Assembly (NCBI GenBank): GCA_002505345.1
Contig: DAUY01000013.1
Location: forward strand, 1 to 64,000
Reading direction: 5' to 3'
DNA: 64,000 nucleotides
DNA from: Methanomassiliicoccaceae archaeon UBA370
Lineage (GTDB): Archaea > Thermoplasmatota > Thermoplasmata > Methanomassiliicoccales > Methanomethylophilaceae
A program made the position numbers and the translations under genes. Below the pieces are notes generated by a model that was given only the letters and a program-made list of their open reading frames with translations, was not told where the DNA came from and searched no databases. Position 1 is the first letter of the stretch. Every line of letters begins with the position of its first letter. Of the stretch, positions 9,006 to 17,608 are shown in pieces.

Positions 9006-10241
9006 ATGATGATGAACGAGTACCAGCTTGAAACGATAAAGCGTCGTCTTTCCACCATAAAGAAGGACAGTCCTTTCTATGGGAAAAAGTTCGCAGATGT
9101 GGATCTATCGGAAGTCGTAGATCAGGAAGGCTTCGAAAAGCTACCATTCACCGACAAGGCAGACCTCAGAGATTGCTACCCTCTCGGCCTGGCAGCCGTG
9201 CCCGAAAAAGACATAGTCAGGATACATTCATCATCAGGGACCACAGGCACCCCGGTGATCATTCCCTACACCCAGAATGACATAGATGATTGGTCGATAA
9301 TGTTCGAACGCTGTTATAGGATGGCTGGACTTACAGAATACGACCGTATACAGATAACACCAGGATACGGACTGTGGACGGCCGGGATAGGGTTCCAGAG
9401 CGGATCGGAAAGACTTGGAGCGATGACACTGCCGATGGGACCGGGGAATACCGAGAAGCAGATACAGTTCATGACGGACTTCCACTCCACGGCGCTATGT
9501 GCCACATCATCTTACGCACTCCTTCTTTCAGAGGAAATAAAGAAGCGTGGGATCAAAGATAAGCTCGCTCTCAGGAAAGGGATAATCGGTTCGGAGAGAT
9601 GGGGAGATAAGATGCGCAACAGGATTGCGTCAGATCTCGGCGTAAAGCTCTACGATATCTACGGCCTGACCGAAATATACGGCCCGGGCATAGGTATAAG
9701 CTGCGATTATGCCAACGGTATACACCTCTGGGACGACTACATATATTTCGAGATAGTCGACCCCAAGACGGGAAAGAATCTTCCTGACGGAGAGGTAGGC
9801 GAACTTGTGATAACCACTCTGCTCAAGGAGGGCGCGCCCCTGATAAGATATAGGACCCACGATCTCACTCGTATCATACCGGGCAATTGCCCCTGCGGTT
9901 CCAGGTTCCCCCGTATCGATATTATCACGGGACGCACCGACGACATGGTTAAAGTGAAGGGAGTGAACATGTTCCCTGCCCAGTTTGAAGAAGTCCTCAG
10001 CGAGACCGATGGGCCCGAGTCGGAGTATCAGGTCATGATAGATCATCTGGATGGCAAGGACATCCTCACCCTTTACTTCGAAACGATGGTCCCCGATTCA
10101 GAATGGGAGGAGCTGGAGAAGGAGGTCCAGGAACGTTTCAAGGCTAAAGTGGGTGCAACCATCAAACCGAAGGCGGTCAACATGGGGGACCTACCGCGCA
10201 GCGAGAAGAAGACAAGCCGTATATTCGATAACAGGTACTGA
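9006..10241 (+). CDS. Phenylacetate-CoA ligase-like adenylate-forming enzyme
   Basis: A 411-residue acyl-adenylating CoA ligase of the PaaK family. The AMP-binding P-loop is SSSGTTGTP (75-83), the YGLTE motif is at 219-223, and the C-terminal hinge GRTDDMVKVKGVNMFP is near 309-324. A CPCGSRFPR segment (296-304) resembles the metal-binding loop common in PaaK homologues. Three ATGs follow each other at 9006, 9009 and 9012. It is monocistronic between the GcvH-like gene and convergent rfcS. Methanogens use such enzymes to activate imported aryl or indole acids for amino acid synthesis; the substrate here is an inference. Confidence 0.88.
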   Translation: MMMNEYQLETIKRRLSTIKKDSPFYGKKFADVDLSEVVDQEGFEKLPFTDKADLRDCYPLGLAAVPEKDIVRIHSSSGTTGTPVIIPYTQNDIDDWSIMFERCYRMAGLTEYDRIQITPGYGLWTAGIGFQSGSERLGAMTLPMGPGNTEKQIQFMTDFHSTALCATSSYALLLSEEIKKRGIKDKLALRKGIIGSERWGDKMRNRIASDLGVKLYDIYGLTEIYGPGIGISCDYANGIHLWDDYIYFEIVDPKTGKNLPDGEVGELVITTLLKEGAPLIRYRTHDLTRIIPGNCPCGSRFPRIDIITGRTDDMVKVKGVNMFPAQFEEVLSETDGPESEYQVMIDHLDGKDILTLYFETMVPDSEWEELEKEVQERFKAKVGATIKPKAVNMGDLPRSEKKTSRIFDNRY

Positions 10242-10260
10242 GAAGTGCCAGTCGTCAAAA

Positions 10261-11220
10261 TTAACGCTTAGAGCCGCCAATCATCACAAGGTATGCGAGC
10301 AACGCCTCCAGCTGTATCCTCTCGTTGCTTCCTTCGACGATGCGGAATTCTATCTCTCCGGTCTTGTCGACGAGACGGACCTTTTCCGAGTCGGAGATGC
10401 TCAGCTCGAAGAACATCGAATGGATCTGGCGTACTATGTCCTGTCCGGAAAGTCCGAAGTTTATCATGGTCTGGTCAAGCATATCCCTGGCGAGTACGAA
10501 GTTGCCGGCAAGCGCGGTCTCAAGTATCTTTTTGACCTCGTCCGGATTGGCTATGCCGGTCGTCTGATATATCGTGTCTATGTCGATCGGCCTTCCCAGG
10601 GATGCTGCGACCTGAAGCGAGTTTACCGCACGCCTCATGTCCCCCCTGGCCACATGAACGAGCCCCTGAAGCGCATCTTCCTGGATTTTTATGCCTTCCT
10701 TATCGACGATCATCTTCAGGTAATCTTCCAGATCCTCTTTGGTCAGCGGCCTGAAACGGAACACTGCACATCTGGACTGGATAGGGTCGATTATCTTCGA
10801 AGAGTAGTTGCACGAAAGTACGAAACGGCAGATCCTAGAGTATCTCTCCATTGTCCTTCTCAGGGCGGACTGGGCGTCGTTTGTGAGGGCATCGGCTTCA
10901 TCCATGAATATGATCTTGAAATCCGCTCCTCCGAGAGGGGCGGTCCTTGCGAATTCTTTGATCTTACCCCTCACAACGTCTATACCTCTCTCGTCCGAGG
11001 CGTTGAGCTCAATGAAGTTGCCTTTCCATTGGTCGCCGAACATCTCTCTCGCGAGAGCCAATGCACAAGTGGTCTTGCCGGTTCCCGCTGGGCCGGTGAA
11101 CATAAGATGAGGCATGTTCCTGGACGTGACATAGGACGAAAGCCTCTCGGTGACGTTACTCTGACCTACAACATCCTTCAGGACCTTCGGCCTGTACTTC
11201 TCCGTCCAGATCTCATTCAT
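10261..11220 (-). CDS. rfcS: Replication factor C small subunit (clamp loader)
   Basis: A 319-residue AAA+ subunit of the archaeal clamp loader that places PCNA on DNA. Walker A is GPAGTGKT (43-50), Walker B is MDEAD (106-110), the SRC arginine-finger motif is at 149-151, and the N-terminal WTEKYRP box is intact. The C-terminal collar domain is present. The gene converges with the PaaK-like gene and diverges from the Nif3-like gene through an AT-rich 120-bp region holding promoters in both directions. The large subunit RfcL is not in the window. Confidence 0.96.
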   Translation of the reverse strand: MNEIWTEKYRPKVLKDVVGQSNVTERLSSYVTSRNMPHLMFTGPAGTGKTTCALALAREMFGDQWKGNFIELNASDERGIDVVRGKIKEFARTAPLGGADFKIIFMDEADALTNDAQSALRRTMERYSRICRFVLSCNYSSKIIDPIQSRCAVFRFRPLTKEDLEDYLKMIVDKEGIKIQEDALQGLVHVARGDMRRAVNSLQVAASLGRPIDIDTIYQTTGIANPDEVKKILETALAGNFVLARDMLDQTMINFGLSGQDIVRQIHSMFFELSISDSEKVRLVDKTGEIEFRIVEGSNERIQLEALLAYLVMIGGSKR

Positions 11221-11339
11221 TTTATCAACTGCCTATATGTTTATTCTATGATAAATCTATCCCGTTTTTTCATTTGCCGTATAAATCGGTTTTTAAGAGG
11301 TAAGAATAGATTATACGTTTGTTTTACATTCGGGACCTC

Positions 11340-12302
11340 ATGAAGATTTACGAGGCCTATAAACTGGCTATCGAGACGGGCAGAAAGAACGATCCGCGTC
11401 CCGAAGCCGAGGTGGAGATCGCCATCAAGGAAGAGAAGGCCAAATTCGAGTCGCTCTCCGATGAGAGGAAGCGTCTGTATGACCCGGAGAGGCTGTGGAA
11501 CCCCTACGCGGACTCCAGGTTCTCGGCGCTGATCGAGGAATCGAAGGAGCTCGAAGCCGAGAGGTTCATGTGGGGGATCGACATAGGTACGGGAGAGATG
11601 CTTCTGGCAGACAGGCTCAGAGAGAAGGGGCAGACTCTGTCGGCAGTCGTGGCGCATCATCCAACAGGAATGTCCAAGGTCCCGTTCCCCGAGGTAATGC
11701 GCATGCAGACCGATATGTATGCTTCCGAGGGGGTGCCGATCAACGTCTGCGAGTCGCTCATGAAGCCCAGGATGGACGAGGTCCTCAGGAATGTGATGAG
11801 CGCCAACTTCAACCAGTCCTCGGATGCCGCCACGCTTCTGGGGATACCTCTGTTCAACATACATTCTCCTGCGGACAACATGGTACAGAAGTACATGGAC
11901 AGGTTGCTGGAGGACCTCCAGCCCAGGTCGCTGGGGGACATAATCGACAGGCTGTACATGGAGCCGGAGATCATGCAGGCGGCGAAGTACAACAATCCCC
12001 CTTCCATAATCGTGGGGAGCAGGGAGAACAGATGCGGTAAGGCCGTTGCCAAGATGACCGGGGGCACCTCCGGCCCCAAGGAGATATACGAGAGGTTTTC
12101 CCAGGCAGGCGTAGGCACGGTGGTGGGGATGCACTTCCCCGAGAATCACATCGAAGAGGCCAGGAAGGCCGGGATAAACCTCGTGGTTTCCGGCCACATG
12201 GCCTCTGATTCCATAGGGATCAACTTAATCTGCGACGTCTGGGAGCAGAAAGGCATAGAGGTCTTTGGATGCTCGGGCCTCATCCGGCACAGCAGGAACT
12301 GA
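11340..12302 (+). CDS. Nif3-like (DUF34) putative dinuclear metal protein
   Basis: A 320-residue protein with an N-terminal helical extension (1-75) and then Nif3/DUF34 features. The metal-site candidates are His106-His107 in VVAHHPTG, His175 in NIHSPADN and His286 in VSGHMASD. The C-terminal half (AGVGTVVGMHFPENHIEEA) also matches the family. Nif3 proteins are widespread metal-binding toroids whose role is not settled. The start is the ATG at 11340, about 27 nt after a TTATAC promoter element; the upstream TTG at 11319 is unlikely. It is first gene of an operon with orc1 (1 nt gap) and ncsA. Confidence 0.78.
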   Translation: MKIYEAYKLAIETGRKNDPRPEAEVEIAIKEEKAKFESLSDERKRLYDPERLWNPYADSRFSALIEESKELEAERFMWGIDIGTGEMLLADRLREKGQTLSAVVAHHPTGMSKVPFPEVMRMQTDMYASEGVPINVCESLMKPRMDEVLRNVMSANFNQSSDAATLLGIPLFNIHSPADNMVQKYMDRLLEDLQPRSLGDIIDRLYMEPEIMQAAKYNNPPSIIVGSRENRCGKAVAKMTGGTSGPKEIYERFSQAGVGTVVGMHFPENHIEEARKAGINLVVSGHMASDSIGINLICDVWEQKGIEVFGCSGLIRHSRN

Positions 12303-12303
12303 A

Positions 12304-13488
12304 ATGTTCGACAAGGCCTCTGTCGTGATCCGCGACATGGACAAGCTGTCCTTCGACTATGTGCCGGAAAAGCTGGTCCACAGAGAGGGACAGATGTCCC
12401 GTCTGGAGATGTATTTCCGTCCCCTTGCCGAGAGCGGGAGGCCATGCTATGTGTTATTGACGGGAAACGTCGGTACGGGGAAAACGGCGACCGCAAAGAG
12501 ATTCTGCGAGGATATGGCCAGGCACTGCTCCAGGTACGGAAGGCCGATAGATACGATATTCGTCAACTGCAGGAACCGCAACACGGAGGCCGGGGTCATA
12601 CTCGAGCTCATCAGGCATTTCGACAGAGGCTTTCCGGAAAGGGGCTTTTCACCGGACGAGATGATGAGGTCGTTCACGGCGCACATCGAATCCGGAGGGG
12701 TGCCCGTAGTGATAGTGCTGGATGAAGTCGATGTTCTTCTGAAGAAGAGCAGCGTCGACCTGATATACCAACTTACACGGTTTTCCGAAGTCACCAGAGG
12801 CAGGGCCGGTGTATCGCTTATACTGATATCGCAGCACCTTATCTACGGGATGCTCGATGAAGCGTCCATGTCGACGTTCGGCAGGGGAAATGCCGTGACG
12901 TTCGATAAGTACACGAGGGGCGAGCTTTATTCCATCGCCAAAGCAAGGGCGGAAGAGGCCCTGATCGGCGGAAGATACTCCGACGATGTGATCGAGCTTA
13001 TTGCCGACGTATCCTCGGAGTTCGGGGACGCAAGGTTCGCCATCGAACTTCTAAGGGATTCGGCGGTCATAGCGGAAGGCCACCCGGAGGGGTCTATAGA
13101 TACCGAAGATGTCAGAGAGGCAAAGGCCAACATAAACAGCGTGGTCACCGAAAGCAAACTCACGGGCCTGGACATGAACAGGAAACTTGCTCTGCTGGCC
13201 ATAGCAAGGTCCATGAAGAGCAATCTGTACATCAGCATCACCGCCGCCGAGAAGACGTACGCGGTAGTGTGCGAAGAGTATGGGCAGGAGCCCAGAAAGC
13301 ACACCCAGTTCTGGACCTATGTACAGGATATGGACAGGCAGAACCTTCTGGAAACGGTGGTTAGAAGCGAGAAGGAAGGCGGCCGCTCCACCTACATCTC
13401 CCTGCCTGATATACCTTCGAAGGTCCTCGCAAAGAAGCTGGAGGCGCTGCTTGAAGGAAAGGCGGCAGCATCCTCGGACGAGGTATGA
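12304..13488 (+). CDS. Orc1/Cdc6-family replication initiator
   Basis: A 394-residue AAA+ protein related to eukaryotic Orc1 and Cdc6. Walker A is TGNVGTGKT (53-61), Walker B is LDEVD (139-143), sensor 1 falls near LILISQH, and a C-terminal winged-helix domain follows (about 300-385). These proteins bind origin-recognition boxes and load MCM. Unusually for an origin-linked orc1, it is embedded in an operon: 1 nt after the Nif3-like gene and 4 nt before ncsA, with no flanking intergenic origin-like repeats. It may therefore be an additional or orphan Orc paralogue. Confidence 0.93.
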   Translation: MFDKASVVIRDMDKLSFDYVPEKLVHREGQMSRLEMYFRPLAESGRPCYVLLTGNVGTGKTATAKRFCEDMARHCSRYGRPIDTIFVNCRNRNTEAGVILELIRHFDRGFPERGFSPDEMMRSFTAHIESGGVPVVIVLDEVDVLLKKSSVDLIYQLTRFSEVTRGRAGVSLILISQHLIYGMLDEASMSTFGRGNAVTFDKYTRGELYSIAKARAEEALIGGRYSDDVIELIADVSSEFGDARFAIELLRDSAVIAEGHPEGSIDTEDVREAKANINSVVTESKLTGLDMNRKLALLAIARSMKSNLYISITAAEKTYAVVCEEYGQEPRKHTQFWTYVQDMDRQNLLETVVRSEKEGGRSTYISLPDIPSKVLAKKLEALLEGKAAASSDEV

Positions 13489-13492
13489 TGGT

Positions 13493-14422
13493 ATGAAATG
13501 CGACCTCTGCTCCTCGGAAGCCGTGACGTTCGTCGCCTACAACGGCTCGCATCTATGCGGCGAACACTTCATGAAGTATGTGGAGAAGAGGGTAAAGAAG
13601 GAGATCCGCAAACAGATCGACGTACATTCCGGAGACAAGATCGCCGTCGCCGTGTCAGGGGGTAAGGACAGCATGGTCCTGCTGCATCTTCTGAACGCGG
13701 TTTTCGGCCGCCGTCCGGACGTCGGGCTTCACGTTATAACCATAGATGAGGGTATAGAAGGATACCGCCCGCCCAGCATGGACATCGTAAGGGATTACTG
13801 CTCGTCCAGGGGCCTGCCGCTCAGTATACGGTCCTTTTCGGAGATGGGCCTGACCATGGACTCCGTCTCCTCCGTCACGGGGGAGAACAGCCCTTGCACA
13901 TACTGCGGCGTGTTCCGCCGCAAGCTGATGAACGACGAGGCGAGAAAGATCGGAGCCAGGTTCCTGGCCACGGGGCACAACCTCGATGATATGGCACAGT
14001 CCATCATGATGGACTTCGCCCGCGGGGACGTGGAGCGCCTTGCGAGGCTGGGGCCGCACGAGAGGGTGAGGCAGGGCCTGGTCCCGAGGTTCCACCCCCT
14101 CAGGACGATACCCGAAAGCGAATCGCTCCTCTACGCCATAGTCGCAGGCATACCCTTCTGGGACGGGGAATGCCCTTACTGGAAGGAGGCACTGAGGAAC
14201 CAGTACCGGGATACCATAGACCTTCTGGACTACAGGACGCCGGGAATCAAATTCAGCATACTCGCCTCATACGACGAGATAAAGCCCATGCTTTATGAGA
14301 AATATCAGTCCGGGGAGCTCAACAGATGTGCGTGCGGAGAGCCCTGCATAGGCATCGAATGCAAGGCATGCGATTATGAAAGGTCCCTGAAAAAACGCAT
14401 CTCGGACCTGAAAGTACGATGA
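13493..14422 (+). CDS. tRNA 2-thiolation protein, TtuA/NcsA/Ctu1 family
   Basis: A 309-residue PP-loop ATPase that adenylates and thiolates uridine in tRNA. An N-terminal zinc motif (Cys3, Cys6, Cys22, His25) is followed by the PP-loop SGGKDS (55-60), the CTYC pair (135-138) that with a later cysteine commonly binds an Fe-S cluster, and a C-terminal zinc ribbon (CACGEPC...CKAC, about 285-300). The ATG at 13493 is chosen; the longer frame from 13280 would run through orc1. It is the last gene of the Nif3-orc1-ncsA operon. A ThiS-like sulfur carrier at 57978-58172 is a plausible sulfur donor. Confidence 0.92.
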   Translation: MKCDLCSSEAVTFVAYNGSHLCGEHFMKYVEKRVKKEIRKQIDVHSGDKIAVAVSGGKDSMVLLHLLNAVFGRRPDVGLHVITIDEGIEGYRPPSMDIVRDYCSSRGLPLSIRSFSEMGLTMDSVSSVTGENSPCTYCGVFRRKLMNDEARKIGARFLATGHNLDDMAQSIMMDFARGDVERLARLGPHERVRQGLVPRFHPLRTIPESESLLYAIVAGIPFWDGECPYWKEALRNQYRDTIDLLDYRTPGIKFSILASYDEIKPMLYEKYQSGELNRCACGEPCIGIECKACDYERSLKKRISDLKVR

Positions 14423-14446
14423 AGGAACAAGGTGTTGCAACCGGGC

Positions 14447-15481
14447 TCATACGTCTTTGAAAGGAACCAGGTCGCAGCATCCGCACCGGTTGCACATGGT
14501 CCTGCATCCGGCAGAGGAGAGCCCGTGTCTTTCCATGATCTTCTTCTGCTCGGATACCAGGAACACCGAGCGCTGCGGAGTTACCGGCGAAGTCGTGCCT
14601 ATCGCCGATTCCAGGCTCTCGCGGCTATGCTCCCCTATCCTCAGGGCCCTGAGTATGGGTATAACGCCCATTGAGCACAGCGTTTCGACCATCGAGAGGA
14701 CATCCTCGTCGGTCTCGCCCATCCCGTAGATCATATTCGACTGAACGTTCCCCTTCCCGAACACCTTGACGGAATCACTGAGGCGGTCCAATATGCCGTC
14801 GTATTCCAGTTCCGGGCACACCTTGGCGAATATCTCCCGGCTGGGCGATTCGATGTTGAGCTTTATCTCCGTCGCGCCGGCCTCTTTGAGTCTGATTATA
14901 TCTTCCTCTGACGAAGCGTAAGGCTCGATGCCTATGGGTATGCCGGGAAATTCCTTGTTCAGCGCCTTGATGCATGAGACGAATCTGTCGACTGTCTCCC
15001 GGGGGCTTCCGACGACCCCGCTGGTCAGCGATATGGCGTTGACCGTCATACCGTCGTCCAGCGCCTTCCGGACCATCGTTACGATCTTTTCGTCTGTCAG
15101 GTTCTTCGTCGCATCTTTGCCGAGCCTGGGGGAGGCGCAGAACGCGCAGTGGTATATGCAACGCTGGTCCAGGTTGAAGAACGCCTGTTCCGGGCTGTGG
15201 TAGACCACTGGTTCGATCGTCACTCTGTCGAGGAAGGGCTCTCCTCCTTTCGTCAGGGAAAGGGTCCCGTCGCGGTCATGGAGCTCGAAATCGCCCGAAT
15301 CATACCTAACGGCCTTTTTCACCCTCGTTCCTTCGAAAGAGAAGACTGCTCCGGCAGAACCGGCCCCCGGGCCTGCGGTAGAACGCGAGAGCCTGCAGGG
15401 GAGCAGGTAGCCCTCCGGCAGTCTGACCGGACCTCCGAGCGCGAGCTCCGATTTCTTCAATGCTATCAGGTCTTTTTCCAT
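14447..15481 (-). CDS. Radical SAM protein, biotin/lipoyl-synthase-like barrel
   Basis: A 344-residue radical SAM enzyme. The 4Fe-4S site is C-x3-C-x2-C at Cys108, Cys112 and Cys115 (CIYHCAFC). A GIEPYASSEEDI stretch and the following barrel strands suit the biotin synthase-like branch. A cysteine cluster ends the protein (Cys326, 330, 333, 335, 336), suggesting an auxiliary Fe-S cluster. About 100 N-terminal residues precede the radical SAM core. It overlaps cysS by 16 nt and closes the cysteine/sulfur operon. The reaction is unknown; an archaeal LipS-type sulfur insertion is one possibility given the GcvH-like protein at 8553. Confidence 0.8.
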   Translation of the reverse strand: MEKDLIALKKSELALGGPVRLPEGYLLPCRLSRSTAGPGAGSAGAVFSFEGTRVKKAVRYDSGDFELHDRDGTLSLTKGGEPFLDRVTIEPVVYHSPEQAFFNLDQRCIYHCAFCASPRLGKDATKNLTDEKIVTMVRKALDDGMTVNAISLTSGVVGSPRETVDRFVSCIKALNKEFPGIPIGIEPYASSEEDIIRLKEAGATEIKLNIESPSREIFAKVCPELEYDGILDRLSDSVKVFGKGNVQSNMIYGMGETDEDVLSMVETLCSMGVIPILRALRIGEHSRESLESAIGTTSPVTPQRSVFLVSEQKKIMERHGLSSAGCRTMCNRCGCCDLVPFKDV

Positions 15482-16869
15482 TTGACCCCGTCCCCGGCGT
15501 CCTCGAGCCGTATGCCGGCATCTCCAAGCCTGTCGCGGATCAGGTCAGACAGGTCGTACGCCTTGCGTTTCCTGAGCTCCGACCTGAGGTCGATGAGTAT
15601 TTCCATGACCGAATCCAGGGTCCCGTCGTCTTTTCCGGTGTCCTCGGGGAATATGCCGAGGATGCCGTTGAATTCGTCCAGCAGCTTCACGAATCTGGCC
15701 GCGCCCTCTCTGCTGAGCGTCCCTTCGGACATGGACTTGTTTGTCACCCTTGCGAGTTGGAACATCACTTCGATGGCGGCCCTGGTGTTGAAATCGTCGT
15801 TCATGGCGTCCATGAAGCCTGTCCTGTATTCGTCCGTCACATCGCACACGTCCCCGTCGCCGGAAGGTCCCTGTTTGACGTACGCCTTCAGGTCGGTGTA
15901 GTTGTTCGTGAGCCTTTCGAGGGATGTCCTGGCCTCCTCGAGCATCTCTTCGCTGTACAGGAGCGGGCTCATGTAGTGCGTGTTGAGGAAGTAGAAGCGT
16001 ATGGAATATTGGTCGAATTTCTTGGAGACGTCCCGCACCCTGAAGAAGTTACCGAGGGACTTGGACATCTTCTCCCCCTGTACCTGAAGCATCCCGTTAT
16101 GCATCCAGTACTTGGAGAGCGGCCTACCGGTAACCGCCTCGGTCTGCAGTATCTCGTTCTCGTGGTGCGGGAATATCAGGTCGTTGCCCCCGCCGTGGAT
16201 GTCTATCTCGTCGCCCAGATATTTGCGTATCATGGCCGAACATTCGATATGCCAGCCCGGACGGCCCTTGCCCCAGGGCGAATCCCAGGAGACCTCTCCG
16301 GGTTTTGCGGCCTTCCATATGGCGAAGTCCATGGGGTTCCTCTTCTGTTCGTCCAATGCCACCCTGCCCGAGGACTCCATATCCTCGATCTTCTGATTCG
16401 TCAGCCTTCCGTAGTTTTCGACCTTGTCGACCGAAAAGTAGACGCTGCCGTCGTCGGTGGCGTAACCGAAACCCTTCTCTATGATCTCCTCCACCATCTC
16501 GATTATCGAACCCATCTCCTCGCTGGCCTTGGGATAGATGTCCGCTTTGCGGACACCGAGCTTAGCGGTGTCTTCGAAATAGTGTTCGATGTAGCGTGAT
16601 GAGAGTTCCAACGCTCCCACGCCCTCCTCGGCCGCCCTTCTTATGATCTTATCGTCGACGTCCGTGAAGTTCGTGACGTGCGTGACATCGTAGCCGCAGT
16701 ACCTCAGATATCTGACGATCATGTCGAAAACGATCATGCTGCGCGCATGTCCCATGTGTATGTCGTCGTATACGGTAACGCCGCAAACGTAGATCTTGAC
16801 CTTCCCGTCCTCATGCGGGACGAATACCTCTTTGGCTCCTGAAAGCGTGTTCCTGATCAATATGGACAT
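15466..16869 (-). CDS. cysS: Cysteinyl-tRNA synthetase
   Basis: A 467-residue class I tRNA synthetase. The HIGH box appears as HMGHAR (38-43), KMSKS is at 267-271, and zinc ligands Cys29, Cys210 and a His/Glu pair in FPHHENE (about 234-240) are present. The C-terminal anticodon-binding region is complete. Many methanogens instead charge tRNA-Cys through SepRS/SepCysS, so the presence of a direct CysRS together with cysE 45 bp upstream points to free cysteine as the substrate. It is the third gene of the minus-strand operon PAPS-like/cysE/cysS/radical SAM. Confidence 0.97.
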   Translation of the reverse strand: MSILIRNTLSGAKEVFVPHEDGKVKIYVCGVTVYDDIHMGHARSMIVFDMIVRYLRYCGYDVTHVTNFTDVDDKIIRRAAEEGVGALELSSRYIEHYFEDTAKLGVRKADIYPKASEEMGSIIEMVEEIIEKGFGYATDDGSVYFSVDKVENYGRLTNQKIEDMESSGRVALDEQKRNPMDFAIWKAAKPGEVSWDSPWGKGRPGWHIECSAMIRKYLGDEIDIHGGGNDLIFPHHENEILQTEAVTGRPLSKYWMHNGMLQVQGEKMSKSLGNFFRVRDVSKKFDQYSIRFYFLNTHYMSPLLYSEEMLEEARTSLERLTNNYTDLKAYVKQGPSGDGDVCDVTDEYRTGFMDAMNDDFNTRAAIEVMFQLARVTNKSMSEGTLSREGAARFVKLLDEFNGILGIFPEDTGKDDGTLDSVMEILIDLRSELRKRKAYDLSDLIRDRLGDAGIRLEDAGDGVKWKKT

Positions 16870-16914
16870 CGGATCGGACCTCTATGACGTAGGTAATAGA
16901 TAAATCGGACCCAG

Positions 16915-17562
16915 TCAGCCCTTGAGCATTTTCCTGAGTTCGTCTATCTCCTTCTTCAGGCAGTCGAGTTCCCTTTCAAGGTCGTTGCAGCGGTCTTTGA
17001 CGGGGTCCGGGAGCTCGTTATGCTTCAGCTCGTCCTCGCATCCCGCGACGCCGGCCTTCCTGATGACCTTGCCCGGCACTCCTACCACCGTGCATCCGCT
17101 GGGGACGTCCTTGAGGACGACGGAACCCGCGCCAATGCGTACCCTGTCCCCTATCTTTATGTCGCCCAGAACGGTGGCGTTGGCTCCCACCACCACACGG
17201 TTGCCGAGCGTGGGGTGCCTCTTGCCTTTGGAGAACGAGACGCCCCCGAGGGTCACGCCCTGATAGAGCACCACGTCGTCGCCTATCACCGCGGTCTCGC
17301 CTATCACCACGCCGGTGGCATGGTCGATGAAGAATCTCTTGCCTATCGTGGCACCCGGGTGTATGTCGCACCCGGTGAGCTGGTGGGCACGGTAGTTTAT
17401 CTCGCGTGCTTCCTTGAGCTTGCCCTGGAGCCAAAGTGCATGGCTCTCCCTGTACATGGAAACGGCGTGCAGGCCGGTGTGAAATCTGACAGCGTCGTCT
17501 TCGTCGAGGAGGGCAGGGTCTAGCTCCATCGCGGCAGCCAAGTCCTCAGGGTCTATCATCAT
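16915..17562 (-). CDS. cysE: Serine O-acetyltransferase
   Basis: A 215-residue enzyme forming O-acetylserine from serine and acetyl-CoA, the first committed step of cysteine synthesis. The left-handed beta-helix of hexapeptide repeats runs about 70-170, with the characteristic DIHPGATIG and IDHATGVVIGE segments that carry the catalytic His/Asp pair. The N-terminal helical domain is short, as in bacterial-type CysE. A heptad-rich tail (about 190-213, charged Leu/Glu/Lys) predicts a C-terminal coiled coil, which is unusual for CysE. It sits between the PAPS-reductase-like gene and cysS. Confidence 0.95.
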   Translation of the reverse strand: MMIDPEDLAAAMELDPALLDEDDAVRFHTGLHAVSMYRESHALWLQGKLKEAREINYRAHQLTGCDIHPGATIGKRFFIDHATGVVIGETAVIGDDVVLYQGVTLGGVSFSKGKRHPTLGNRVVVGANATVLGDIKIGDRVRIGAGSVVLKDVPSGCTVVGVPGKVIRKAGVAGCEDELKHNELPDPVKDRCNDLERELDCLKKEIDELRKMLKG

Positions 17563-17608
17563 GCACCAGGTATACGGATTCGGTTTATTTATTACTCCCC
17601 TGCGATAA

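Noticed and set aside
11221..11339. AT-rich gap as a replication origin near orc1
   Set aside because: Only promoter-like elements for the divergent genes are visible; no repeated origin-recognition boxes.
11241..12197. 318-codon frame antisense to the Nif3-like gene
   Set aside because: His/Gly/Arg-rich low-information translation; the plus strand has family motifs and a promoter.
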